From Halobacteriovorax marinus SJ (lineage in GTDB: Bacteria; Bdellovibrionota; Bacteriovoracia; Bacteriovoracales; Bacteriovoracaceae), in assembly GCF_000210915.2 (NCBI RefSeq), contig NC_016620.1, positions 2,542,001 through 2,606,000 of the forward strand: DNA of 64,000 nt. Direction: 5' to 3'. Every line of letters begins with the position of its first letter. The stretch's first letter is position 1. The notes under the pieces are model-generated. The model saw nothing but the letters and a program-made list of their open reading frames with translations. It did no database searches and was not told the origin of the DNA. A program made the translations under genes and the position numbers. This document shows positions 27,217 to 35,918 of the stretch, piece by piece.

Positions 27217-27818
27217 CCACTTCCACTTTGTTCAGAATACTTTGAAAGTTTTGCTCTTGTTCTTAAAACTTCTAAACCACTCTCAATATTTGTCATACGA
27301 ATATTAACTGAGTATTGCTTAATTGTTTTACCTTTTCTCGTTTCAGGCTTCATGTAGACATTTCCAAATATCATAATATCTGCACCAACTTGTTTACCGA
27401 TATTTTTTGCAGTATTTGGATCAACCATTCCATCATTTTGATAAGTAATTTCTTTTAAAATATTCTCTCTTGCAGAAGCGTCAACTAGAATAAAGTCACC
27501 ACTTGCAGAGATCTCATTTAAAAACTCATCATTGATATCATTAATTGGAAAGTAAGCTTCTGAAGTTAAGTTTTTAACCTCACCGATGAAAACAGTTGGC
27601 GTTTTTCCAGATTTTCTTAAGTAACGTTTAAAGCCATTATGCTTAGAAATATTTTCTAAAATTTCTTGAACAACTCTTTCAGTATCTCCCTGAACCCATT
27701 GGTCAGTTATCTCCATTGCTCTCTCATCAGACTCAGCAGAGTCAACTCTCTTTGCTTGGAAGCTTCCACAACTTGTTACGAATAAAAGTGAAAGCATTAA
27801 TGCTGTTATCTTAATCAT
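27210..27818 (-). CDS. LpoB-like outer membrane lipoprotein (penicillin-binding protein activator family)
   Basis: 202 residues. Lipobox LFVTSC, then a CsgG-like alpha/beta domain: TPTVFIGEVKNLTSEAYFPIND, FILVDASARENILKEITYQNDG, GADIMIFGNVYMKPET and IRMTNIESGLEVLRTRAKLSK, the order seen in LpoB. LpoB reaches through peptidoglycan to activate PBP1b, but no PBP gene is nearby, so the partner is unknown. AGGAG precedes the ATG. Middle of the lipoprotein run. Confidence 0.75.
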   Translation of the reverse strand: MIKITALMLSLLFVTSCGSFQAKRVDSAESDERAMEITDQWVQGDTERVVQEILENISKHNGFKRYLRKSGKTPTVFIGEVKNLTSEAYFPINDINDEFLNEISASGDFILVDASARENILKEITYQNDGMVDPNTAKNIGKQVGADIMIFGNVYMKPETRKGKTIKQYSVNIRMTNIESGLEVLRTRAKLSKYSEQSGSGW

Positions 27819-27833
27819 TATAAATCTCCTAAA

Positions 27834-28523
27834 TTAAATTTCGCCCCTCTTGGCCTTGTTAAAATTTTCCGCGGCATTATCAAGCGCTTTCTTCACATTA
27901 GACTTAGTCGCCTCGTCACCAGATTGATTTGCAACAAAATTTGCAGCTTGGTCAACAGCATCAGCTAACTTCTTAGAGTCCATTCTTACAAAGACAGCAC
28001 AAGTAAAAGCATTAAAGTCTTTCTTTGCTCCAAGCTCCACTTGATATGATCTCTTCTCCCAATAAGTCTTCACAATCGCTGCTCCATGAATAAGAGCTTG
28101 AACCTTTTGTGCGAGAGTGCTTTCAACATATTGTCTAAGAGGTTGAATATTTGGATTATTCTCATCTACTGATGCATTCCCCTCTGTAGATGTTGCTAAT
28201 TGCTTATCAATAAATGTTGCAATTTCACCACCGATATCTGCCTTCACATTTGCTTTGGCAATATCGCAAGCAATTCGTCTTGATACTTTCGGCTCAGTTT
28301 CAAAAGAAAAATATCTATACTTTGCAGTATCCTTTCCCTTATCTCTGGCCCAAATTTCAGGATCTTCAATCCATCCAGGTTTATAATTAGAGCTAGCATC
28401 CTTAACAACATAGTCTCTTTGAATTTCAGTATTCTCTCTTTCTTCAACTTCCCTTTCTTTGTCCGAAGAACCACATGAAGCAAGTAAGAGTAGAGAGAAA
28501 ATAAATAAAAATGATCTTTTCAT
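27834..28523 (-). CDS. Lipoprotein, LPP20-like
   Basis: 229 residues. Lipobox LLLASC at residues 12-17, an acidic spacer, and a domain whose order 'W..DPEIW...A...A...AkanvkadIggeI' (GWIEDPEIW, ACDIAKANVKADIGGEIATF) fits LPP20-type lipoproteins, with FTCAVFVRMDSKKLADA toward the end. Strong AAGGAG upstream. 9 nt after the related LPP20-like gene and 15 nt before the LpoB-like gene. Confidence 0.6.
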   Translation of the reverse strand: MKRSFLFIFSLLLLASCGSSDKEREVEERENTEIQRDYVVKDASSNYKPGWIEDPEIWARDKGKDTAKYRYFSFETEPKVSRRIACDIAKANVKADIGGEIATFIDKQLATSTEGNASVDENNPNIQPLRQYVESTLAQKVQALIHGAAIVKTYWEKRSYQVELGAKKDFNAFTCAVFVRMDSKKLADAVDQAANFVANQSGDEATKSNVKKALDNAAENFNKAKRGEI

Positions 28524-28532
28524 ATAAACTCC

Positions 28533-29477
28533 TTAATCAATATTTAATTCGTTAAACTTTTCTTTTATATAATTATAAATACCAGGTAATGCATTTTCAT
28601 AGGATTGCTTAAAGCTTCTTCCCGTTTGAATGATCTCATACTTAAGGGCTCCAATCTCTTCATTAGAGTTATTGAAACTCTTTGCACTTAGAATAAACTT
28701 ATTCTTAACAAAACCCTTCACTTTCATATATTGAGGCTCTGATTGCAGCTTAACTTCAATTCGGTAGTCGCCCTTATCTGAGTTTATAATGAAATCATTC
28801 TCTATTAAGTTCTCTTTGACTGATTTTAGGATATCACTTGCTTGATCAAGTTCATTCACTCTTAGGGAGACCTTAACGCCCAATTCTCTTTTCTTTTTCT
28901 TTAAATCTAATAATGTCTTTAAGCTTATTGAACTCGTGTAGTCTGTATTCCTTAAAATTCGATATCTATCGTGAATAAAATTGCGGGTTTCATAAAGCTT
29001 TATGGCCTTATTAAGCGAGCTTCTTCTTCCATCTTTAATTAATGACTTCATTTCTGTATCGATTCGACTCATTCTATCTTCTAAAATCGTAGAGGTCTTT
29101 CTCTTGTGAAGTGCCGCTAACGAGAAGTAGCTATCTTCACTTTGAAATTTCTCTTTAATATAAGAACCCTCAACTATTTCTTCCGTCATTTCTTGAATAC
29201 TATTATAAGTCTGCTCACTTACATCTCCAGCAATAACACCATCATTACTAGTAGACTCAGAAGTTGTAACTACAGAAGTATTAGACTTAATCTTTGTACT
29301 AAATATTTTTGCAATCTCATTTCTAGCAGCTGCATCTGCACCCATTGAGCCAGCTGCTTCTCCAACGGCACAGAGTTCAGTGGGAGGACAAAAACTCATC
29401 GGCGACGTGGCCCATTCAGGCAATGCATACGAGCTTAATTGAATTAAAAGAAATAGAGAGAGTGCTTTTTTAATCAT
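28533..29477 (-). CDS. LPP20-like secreted protein
   Basis: 314 residues. Signal peptide without a lipobox (ends SSYA), then EWATSPMSFCPPTELCAVGEAAGSMGADAAARNEIAKIF-type sequence: Trp, Pro, two Cys, 'AVGEA', and Ala-rich helix, the classic LPP20 start. The rest is helical with a C-terminal strand region (YRIEVKLQSEPQYMKVKG). First gene of the run of four envelope proteins plus zincin. Function not known in this family beyond surface or envelope location. Confidence 0.65.
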   Translation of the reverse strand: MIKKALSLFLLIQLSSYALPEWATSPMSFCPPTELCAVGEAAGSMGADAAARNEIAKIFSTKIKSNTSVVTTSESTSNDGVIAGDVSEQTYNSIQEMTEEIVEGSYIKEKFQSEDSYFSLAALHKRKTSTILEDRMSRIDTEMKSLIKDGRRSSLNKAIKLYETRNFIHDRYRILRNTDYTSSISLKTLLDLKKKKRELGVKVSLRVNELDQASDILKSVKENLIENDFIINSDKGDYRIEVKLQSEPQYMKVKGFVKNKFILSAKSFNNSNEEIGALKYEIIQTGRSFKQSYENALPGIYNYIKEKFNELNID

Positions 29478-29658
29478 TAGAAATATCCCAAAGAAATTAA
29501 CTGCTAAATGCTAACTAATTGATACTAGAAATACAATTTTAAATATTGAGTTTTTTGAACATCAAGAAAAATTACTTTTGTGACTTAACTGAATAACTTC
29601 AGATACTTAGTATGTATCGAGAACTCTTAGTCTGCGACAAATTATCCGACAAAAGTGC
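29478..29658. other. Intergenic region between divergent envelope genes
   Basis: 181 nt between the LPP20-like gene (-) and the sigma-28 promoter (+). AT-rich; I see no small reading frame with a ribosome-binding site and no convincing second promoter for the minus-strand operon. Confidence 0.4.
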
Positions 29659-29685
29659 TAAAGTTTAACGCTTTAATTCCGATAA
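29659..29685 (+). promoter_or_regulatory. Sigma-28 (FliA) promoter
   Basis: TAAAGTTT (29659-29666), 11-nt spacer, TCCGATAA (29678-29685). The E. coli FliA consensus is TAAAGTTT-N11-GCCGATAA, so 15 of 16 positions match with exact spacing. The OmpA-domain gene starts 33 nt downstream. Sequence match is direct; use by sigma-28 is inferred. Confidence 0.75.
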
Positions 29686-29718
29686 AATCATAAGAACCTA
29701 ATGATTAAAGGAAGCCAT

Positions 29719-31215
29719 ATGATTTCTAGAAAAATTATTAAACTAAGTCTCATCTATTCACTTACATGCTTTAGTACTGAATATGTAATGGCAAAGACTC
29801 AGTCACTTGAAAACAATGACTCCTTAAACCACTTAGAGACAAGTATTGATGGAGCAAAGGCCATTAGTGCTAAGCTATCTCCTCATGAAGAGACAATGAA
29901 ATCCCTACTTCTCACTCATGGAGAAAAGAGCGCTGTTTTAAAAAATATAGATAAAGTATTAGCGCAAAAGAATAAAGCTATTTTTGAGTATATGAAGCTT
30001 ACTAAATCTCTTTCCTCAAAAGTTGAGGAATTAACACTTTCACAAAAAATCAAAGGTGAATTTCAAAAAAGAGAGCTGAGTGGAAATATTGAAGACCATG
30101 ACCAAACAATCTCTGATCTAAAAGGTATTATTGTTCAAAAAGATTTGAGAATTCAATATTTAAAAAAATCGATGAAGAATCAGAATATTCAACTGTCTCA
30201 GAAGATTAAAAAACTAAATTTCAAATTAAAAGATTTAACAAATGCTTTTAATGAAATGCCAGAAAAGATGGAGGCGATGGCCATACTGTCTCAGAGTAAG
30301 CATATTGAAGAAATTAGAAACTTACAAAATCAACTCCATATAAAGAATGCATCTATTCTTGAGTATCAGAAAAAGATAGATATGTATGAAAATGAAACAG
30401 AGCTATCTTCCGCTAGCTCACTCCTAGCGAATGAGCTAAAAAGATCGCAAGATCAACTTTCGAAATTTAAAATTTCTTATAATGAATTAGAGAAGAAGTA
30501 CAACGATCAAGTTGAAGAGAATAAGCAATTAAGAACTTATGCTTCAAATATAAAAGAAGAGTACACTAATCATATTAGTATTCTTCAAGATAAGTACGCC
30601 GCTGCTATAAATACCAATAGTAAATTAGACAATAGTTACGACGGGAAAGTGAATCGTATGCCAGCAAGTGTTGTTAGCTATGAACCTATTCCTTCATCAG
30701 TAGATCTTGGTTATCTTGTAGAAGTTGATCCAAGACATCTAAAATTAATTCTAGATGAAAACTTCTTTTTTAACTCTGGTCAGTATGAGATGACAGAAAC
30801 GACTAGAACGAAGCTTCAATCTATAATAGGTGCATATAGCAAAGAGATATTCTCTAAAGATGAACTTAAAGATAGATTAGAAAGAATTCATATTATTGGT
30901 CACTCTTCTCCTATTTATAAAGGTAAGTATGTAGACCCAATCGATGCAGACCCAAAGGCCTTCCAAGATAATATGGATATCAGTATTCAAAGAGCAAAAT
31001 CAGTGGCGCGAGCTATCACCGATAATAACTTCGAGTTACCACATAGAAATGAAATACGCTCAAAGCTAGTTATCTCAGGAAAGTCATTTTCTGAGCCTAG
31101 AATGAAGCCTCGAGGACCAGCAAGTATTCAAGCACGAGAATGCGGAATATATGACTGTGAATCTTCACAAAGAGTTGAGATTATCTTCGAACTACAGAAG
31201 AAGGACTCTAAGTAA
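29719..31215 (+). CDS. OmpA-domain coiled-coil envelope protein, possibly flagellum-linked
   Basis: 498 residues from ATG 29719, fixed by AAGGA 6 nt upstream. A signal sequence or anchor (SLIYSLTCFSTEYVMA) is followed by a long coiled coil (about residues 60-310, many heptads with Leu/Lys/Glu) and a C-terminal OmpA-like peptidoglycan-binding domain (about 330-490) with LDENFFFNSGQYEM, IIGHSSP and SIQRAKSVARAI. This layout suits a stator- or MotY-like link to peptidoglycan; the sigma-28 promoter upstream supports a motility role, but motB motifs are absent. Monocistronic, with a terminator. Confidence 0.7.
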   Translation: MISRKIIKLSLIYSLTCFSTEYVMAKTQSLENNDSLNHLETSIDGAKAISAKLSPHEETMKSLLLTHGEKSAVLKNIDKVLAQKNKAIFEYMKLTKSLSSKVEELTLSQKIKGEFQKRELSGNIEDHDQTISDLKGIIVQKDLRIQYLKKSMKNQNIQLSQKIKKLNFKLKDLTNAFNEMPEKMEAMAILSQSKHIEEIRNLQNQLHIKNASILEYQKKIDMYENETELSSASSLLANELKRSQDQLSKFKISYNELEKKYNDQVEENKQLRTYASNIKEEYTNHISILQDKYAAAINTNSKLDNSYDGKVNRMPASVVSYEPIPSSVDLGYLVEVDPRHLKLILDENFFFNSGQYEMTETTRTKLQSIIGAYSKEIFSKDELKDRLERIHIIGHSSPIYKGKYVDPIDADPKAFQDNMDISIQRAKSVARAITDNNFELPHRNEIRSKLVISGKSFSEPRMKPRGPASIQARECGIYDCESSQRVEIIFELQKKDSK

Positions 31216-31240
31216 ATACCAAGAAATACTGCCACCTCCA

Positions 31241-31285
31241 AGAAGACAATGCCTATTTTTAAAGGCATTGTCTCTTCTTCATTTT
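31241..31285 (+). terminator. Terminator of the OmpA-domain gene
   Basis: AGACAATGCCT (31244-31254) pairs perfectly with AGGCATTGTCT (31263-31273), with a further AAGAAG/CTTCTT pairing outside, and T-rich sequence follows (TTCATTTT). Confidence 0.8.
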
Positions 31286-31377
31286 AGTTAAACCAATAAC
31301 TTAAATCACCCTTCTCCAACTATTGCCCGAATCCCCTATTCCTTTATGCTGTAGGACAGAACTGGGGTATTAACGAG

Positions 31378-32166
31378 ATGAAGAAGCTGTCCATATCTAC
31401 ATTTGGATTATTTGTATTCTGTCTATGCTTAAGGACATACTCATATCTTTCCTATAAGGACCTAAAAGATAAGGTCAACACTCACGAGTCTCTTCTTTCG
31501 GAAGATAAGAAGAAAACAATTGCTCTACTCAACACACTAAATGACCTAGAAGAATCAAAGAATAAATCAAACTCCCGTCAAGTTAGCTCAACTCCTCAGG
31601 AAAGAGATCTCAACAAAGAAAAGGATTCATTAGTGATCTCCTTTATTGAAGAATTCTATGCATCTAAAGATAATTTACTATTACTTAAAGATATTAAAAG
31701 AAATATTGGAAAGCTTAATAAGGAATTAAAGACACAAAGCACTCCCTTAGTCTACTTAGACCTAGAGCTTCTCTACTACTTTGTCATAAGAGAGAACTTT
31801 GAACTCAGAGACTTTCAAAAGGATATAGTCTTTGAAGATATTGGATTTGATAGGGACTCAATTGTTGCAATTACTAATTTTTCTAAGACAAGAGAATTTA
31901 AAAAAGAAATTTTAAGCTTCAAAAACGTTCTAACTCAAGAGAAAGAAGAAAAAGAAGATAAATTAGCAAGGCTTGAGAAGCTACATGAGAGCGAAAAAGA
32001 AATTGAGAAGAAGGCGCCAATGGAGTTTGAAGAGTTACCAGAGGATGCTCAATTAGAATTTCTTCAAGCAGCAGAAGACCAGAGCATTGATTTAGAAGAG
32101 AAGCTTCTTGAACTAGACTACACTCAAGAAGAAGTCGAAGAGATGCTCTCAGGCTTTGAACTATAA
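31378..32166 (+). CDS. Coiled-coil membrane-anchored protein, unknown
   Basis: 262 residues: one N-terminal membrane helix or signal (about 5-25), then almost entirely charged helix (Lys/Glu-rich, EKEEKEDKLARLEKLHESEKE) ending in an acidic tail (LEEKLLELDYTQEEVEEMLSG). The ATG lies only 12 nt before the HAMP gene's stop-to-start junction, so it begins the cluster of coiled-coil, HAMP and PilZ genes. No family recognised; a scaffold or regulator role is possible. Confidence 0.55.
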   Translation: MKKLSISTFGLFVFCLCLRTYSYLSYKDLKDKVNTHESLLSEDKKKTIALLNTLNDLEESKNKSNSRQVSSTPQERDLNKEKDSLVISFIEEFYASKDNLLLLKDIKRNIGKLNKELKTQSTPLVYLDLELLYYFVIRENFELRDFQKDIVFEDIGFDRDSIVAITNFSKTREFKKEILSFKNVLTQEKEEKEDKLARLEKLHESEKEIEKKAPMEFEELPEDAQLEFLQAAEDQSIDLEEKLLELDYTQEEVEEMLSGFEL

Positions 32167-32178
32167 ATGGAGTATGAA

Positions 32179-32673
32179 ATGAATGAGAACTTAGAAAGAA
32201 ATAAAGTTTATAAACTACTCTTTCAGGGAAGAAAGTTTCTAATAAACCCTCCTTTTCAAAAGAAGTTTATGGGCTTTATTTTAGCATCGGTCATACTCTC
32301 TATGGGAATCATGCATGGAGCAAACTGGGTTTTCTTCAATAAGTTTATGAATTACGGTGAAACTCTAAACCTTCCAAGTAATCACCCATTCTATCGTCTA
32401 CTCATGGAACAACAAGAGTTCATGACACTAGTTTTTCTAATTAGTTCAACAATCCTATCAGTAGCATTATGCACTTTCGGGCTCTTTTTCTCTCATAGAA
32501 TCGCTGGGCCAATCTACAGAATTGAAAAGGTCTTCAAAGATGCAAGTATAAGTGGTGAGCAAATAGAGTCCATCCGCTTTAGACATGATGACTTCTTTCA
32601 AGAAATTCCAAGCGCTATGAATGAATACTTTAAGAATCAAGAAAAAAAGGAGAAATTGAAAGAAGTTTCATAA
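32179..32673 (+). CDS. Two-helix membrane protein with HAMP-like domain
   Basis: 164 residues from ATG 32179 (MNENLERNKV), because GGAG lies 6 nt upstream; ATG 32167 has none. Two membrane helices (about 32-55 and 82-106) frame a small periplasmic loop; a HAMP-like segment follows (SHRIAGPIYRIEKVFKDASI, about 107-127), then a short charged end. It has no kinase, cyclase or methyl-accepting output domain, so it is a signal relay or decoy at most. Adjacent to PilZ, hence a possible signalling link. Confidence 0.6.
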   Translation: MNENLERNKVYKLLFQGRKFLINPPFQKKFMGFILASVILSMGIMHGANWVFFNKFMNYGETLNLPSNHPFYRLLMEQQEFMTLVFLISSTILSVALCTFGLFFSHRIAGPIYRIEKVFKDASISGEQIESIRFRHDDFFQEIPSAMNEYFKNQEKKEKLKEVS

Positions 32674-32728
32674 ATTCCCGATAGACCATTTTTCTCTTTT
32701 AAGCAATAATAGAGCTATAGGAGAAAAA

Positions 32729-33406
32729 ATGATTCAAGATGGTGAATCCATTCACGATGAATTTGAGATTCACTCTTTCTTTAGAGTTCTCAATCAAAGT
32801 AAGGCCAAAATTTGGCTCTGGCAGCGAAAGGATGAAAAACGTGTTGTTCAATATGCTGTCGTGAGAAAGGTTGATTTGATTAAGCAAGTCGTTCACATCG
32901 CTCCTTGTAGCTCAAAGGGCTTCAAGTTTACTTCTATAGATGAGTTCTTCTTTTTTAACGCACAAAAATCGCTTGCCTTTAAGTTCAGCGCAAGAGACTT
33001 AACTAAAGATATGATTATCTTTCCAATTCCAAATCGCATCTTAAAAGTCTCCAATGATTTTCTAAAGAATATTGAATTGGTCGAAAAAGAAAATGAAGAT
33101 AAATTCAAGCATCTAAGAAATGCTCCTAGAGTACAACCCCAGGGTCAACAGCAAGTTACGATTAAAAGACTTCTATTAAGTGGTGAATACGCTCACCAAG
33201 AAAGCTTCCCCCTCTACGATATGTCATCAGGAGGAATGGGTATTAAGGTCATTGACCCTTCAGAGTTTGACATCGGTGATCTTATCCAAGTCGTTGCAAT
33301 AAATGCTAAAGAAGCTCCAAAGAAAATGTCTGGAGAGGTTGTAAGTATTAGACAAGCAGAAGATGATTCTTCAGTCTTTAAGGTCGGAATTAAGTTTTCA
33401 AATTAA
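32729..33406 (+). CDS. PilZ-domain c-di-GMP-binding protein
   Basis: 225 residues. The C-terminal PilZ domain has the full binding signature: RNAPR (R130 and R134, RxxxR) and DMSSGG (D164, S166, G169, DxSxxG). The N-terminal part (about residues 1-115) is a separate beta-rich domain, like the N-domain of YcgR-type flagellar brakes, but no clear YcgR match. GAAAG-N14-CCCGATAG upstream (32658-32684) resembles sigma-28 only in part. Tail overlaps the DUF2341 gene by 4 nt. Confidence 0.85.
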   Translation: MIQDGESIHDEFEIHSFFRVLNQSKAKIWLWQRKDEKRVVQYAVVRKVDLIKQVVHIAPCSSKGFKFTSIDEFFFFNAQKSLAFKFSARDLTKDMIIFPIPNRILKVSNDFLKNIELVEKENEDKFKHLRNAPRVQPQGQQQVTIKRLLLSGEYAHQESFPLYDMSSGGMGIKVIDPSEFDIGDLIQVVAINAKEAPKKMSGEVVSIRQAEDDSSVFKVGIKFSN

Positions 33407-35274
33407 TCCCAACTCTGCTCTGCTCCTACACTAGTAGATACCGGAACAGGGGAATAGGACCTGGCCTGCTTCCACGAGACGACATTTGTTTCATCTTCAT
33501 CTTCATACTCGTAGTACATGAAAAAGTTAGCATCCCCGGAAACTCTCGTTCCATCTTGAAAACTAACAACAGTTGCACTACCAAATGAAATAACTCCAGG
33601 GTTATTGCCACCAGCAGGTACACAAACTCCTGAGTTGTCATTTCCACCTGGATCAGTGAGGGTGATATTTACTGTTTCAGGACAAATGATGACTACATAC
33701 TGCGAGCTTGCTGGAACAATATAGTCGTTATTTAATTCTTCAATTGGCCAAAATGATGCTGACTCAGAACCATCACTATCTGCTTGGGAAACTGCACTTA
33801 CTCCCTTAGTGGCAATAACACGAAGTCCAGTTGCACTATTTTGACTTCCTCCACCAGAGAAGTCTATGACATCTCCCTTATCACCAGAGAATGCTTGAGT
33901 TGTTCCATTAGTGTAGTAGATCGTTCCATTTGTCCCGTCTTCCACAATAGCAATAGACCCACTTGTGGCAGCTGGACCAATTATATCTGTCGATGGCTTC
34001 ATCATGACTACTGCATCATTTGAATTAGACTGATAATATAAACCTAGAAGAGGATAATCACTTTCAATTAATCCCATTTTTGATACGTCGTAATCGATAT
34101 GAAGTTCAGCACCAGCTGCAAGTGAATAGCTATTAGAGTTCACTAAGTTTCCAGAGCTATCATAATTAGAAAGTGTAAAATTAGCAGTTACAGAGTTTGG
34201 ATTATAAATATCCCAATCATCTGTTCCTCTCGACTTTGGATAGGCCAAAGTTGTTGAAGCAAAGCTTAGAGGGGCTACAGTATCAGCTCCATCATTGAAT
34301 GTAAGAAACCTTCCAGAGATTGGTCCGTCAACACCGATCAGACCACTTATGACATTTGAGTATGTTGTCGCTGCAACCGGAGATATCGTTTGAGATGAGT
34401 AGCCTGCATTAGTGAGGACATCTACGTTATTATTACTAATATAAGACGAGATTCCATAATTTCTTGGACCCGCAACTTGAGAGAGTTCATAGTAAATATC
34501 TTTATTAACATCATATGAAAAAACACCTTCTCTACTAGATGCACTCGCAAGAGAATTATTTCCATACACTAAAAGTAATTTATCTGTTCCTGAGTTTTGG
34601 ACCTTCACCCAGATTTTTGAGTCTCCAGTATTGTCCCAATTTTCAATCCAAAAATCTTGTTCATTAAAGTCTTCATCAAAAAATCTAATATCCTCACCTG
34701 CTGATTCAGCATTAGAGTAGTCAAAGTTTGAAGTTGTCAGGTTAACTTCAATTTGAAACTCATCTTGATCCGTAGAATTATCTAAATCAATTTCTCTATA
34801 GTAGTCACCGCTTATCACTTGTAATTGTAGGGGTTGTACAAAGATGAGAGTACTCCCCTCAACTTCTACTCTTATGGTATTCTTAGATCCATAATCAATT
34901 CCAGTTAGTGTAGCTTTATACACTCCATTTCCAGTATCTACAGTGGCCGAGAAAGTTCCTGTTGAAGTTCCATCTCCAACTAATGAGAAGTCCACATCAA
35001 GACCACCTTCATTTATGGCCACACCATCAGAGTCTCTTGCAGTAAAAGTTATAATGGCCTGATCACTGGGAGCAAGACGCTCCCTAGTTATTGCAACAAG
35101 AGAGTTTACAAGAGAAATATCATCATTTGTAGGATCATCGGGAGTAGAGACAGGCGGGCGATTAAACCTTCCTTGGTCAACAACTTCAACAGACTCCTTC
35201 GCCGAGTTACATGCAGCGAAGAGAGTTAGTAAACTCATTAATGTTAAAGCTTTTCTAAAATTCCAAACCATCAC
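33403..35274 (-). CDS. Large surface lipoprotein with DUF2341 and Ig-like domains
   Basis: 623 residues. Lipobox LFAAC with Cys at about residue 22, a Thr/Pro-rich linker, an Ig-like (big-1 type) domain (about 60-150, ITFTARDSDGVAINEGGLDVDF), then a DUF2341 domain (about 160-260) with FDYSNAESAGEDIRFFDED and GDSKIWVKVQNSGTDKLLLVYG, and a long Ser/Thr/Asn-rich beta region to the end. Such proteins are typically exposed on the cell surface. Length and composition suggest an adhesin; the partner is unknown. Confidence 0.7.
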   Translation of the reverse strand: MMVWNFRKALTLMSLLTLFAACNSAKESVEVVDQGRFNRPPVSTPDDPTNDDISLVNSLVAITRERLAPSDQAIITFTARDSDGVAINEGGLDVDFSLVGDGTSTGTFSATVDTGNGVYKATLTGIDYGSKNTIRVEVEGSTLIFVQPLQLQVISGDYYREIDLDNSTDQDEFQIEVNLTTSNFDYSNAESAGEDIRFFDEDFNEQDFWIENWDNTGDSKIWVKVQNSGTDKLLLVYGNNSLASASSREGVFSYDVNKDIYYELSQVAGPRNYGISSYISNNNVDVLTNAGYSSQTISPVAATTYSNVISGLIGVDGPISGRFLTFNDGADTVAPLSFASTTLAYPKSRGTDDWDIYNPNSVTANFTLSNYDSSGNLVNSNSYSLAAGAELHIDYDVSKMGLIESDYPLLGLYYQSNSNDAVVMMKPSTDIIGPAATSGSIAIVEDGTNGTIYYTNGTTQAFSGDKGDVIDFSGGGSQNSATGLRVIATKGVSAVSQADSDGSESASFWPIEELNNDYIVPASSQYVVIICPETVNITLTDPGGNDNSGVCVPAGGNNPGVISFGSATVVSFQDGTRVSGDANFFMYYEYEDEDETNVVSWKQARSYSPVPVSTSVGAEQSWD

Positions 35275-35327
35275 TTTTGATACCTTTATTTAAAGATTTC
35301 TAACAAGGTTCAATAACTGATCGGTCG

Positions 35328-35333
35328 ATTATA
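35328..35333 (-). promoter_or_regulatory. Possible -10 element of the DUF2341 lipoprotein gene
   Basis: A consensus TATAAT on the minus strand, about 55 nt before the start of the lipoprotein gene. No good -35 hexamer stands at the right distance, so this is only a possible promoter. Confidence 0.25.
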
Positions 35334-35354
35334 TTTTTTTAAGAAAAATTAACT

Positions 35355-35915
35355 TTAGAAACTATAAAAACTGTAGAATATGCCGGTTTCTAGGGCAAAT
35401 ATACCGAAAGAAGTGTTTCGGTGGTAATAATTGAGGTCAATGATCCACTTTAAATCTTGAATAAAGAGAGGACCAAAAAGACCTCCCCCCACAAAGAAAC
35501 TTATTGCGCTACCATCAATTGAGGAAGTATTGAGTCTAGAACTAGCAGTAGTCGTATACTCCGTCTCAACACTGTGGCGAACAATACCAAAATTAATATG
35601 TGAAAATAAATTTAAATCATACCTGAGCCCAAGAGTCATCATTGAGTCTTTGACATCGACATCAAAAGTTCCACCAGAGGCCGTGTGTATATTATTTAAA
35701 GTAAGTGATCTATAAGAAAGCTCTAGTGCAAGTCTGTTAAATTTTGCTCCTAAAATAAAGAATGGATCTCCACCATCCCCACCATTCCAAAAGTCACTTT
35801 CGGCAGAGAGTATATTATAGCTATAGCCAACTCCCCCATAGAAGTTTACTGCCGACACATGAGTACTGAAAAGAAAGATAGAAATGAAAGCTAGTTTTTT
35901 AATCACATTTTTCAT
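35355..35915 (-). CDS. Predicted small outer membrane beta-barrel protein
   Basis: 186 residues. Signal peptide ends THVSA, followed by strands rich in aromatic and Gly residues (FYGGVGYSYNILSAES, LALELSYRSLTLN, MMTLGLRYDLNLF) and the last strand ending GIFYSFYSF with a C-terminal Phe. Size fits an 8-stranded barrel of the OmpA/OmpX type. Starts 3 nt after pdxH stop, likely the same transcript. Confidence 0.75.
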   Translation of the reverse strand: MKNVIKKLAFISIFLFSTHVSAVNFYGGVGYSYNILSAESDFWNGGDGGDPFFILGAKFNRLALELSYRSLTLNNIHTASGGTFDVDVKDSMMTLGLRYDLNLFSHINFGIVRHSVETEYTTTASSRLNTSSIDGSAISFFVGGGLFGPLFIQDLKWIIDLNYYHRNTSFGIFALETGIFYSFYSF

Positions 35916-35918
35916 AGG

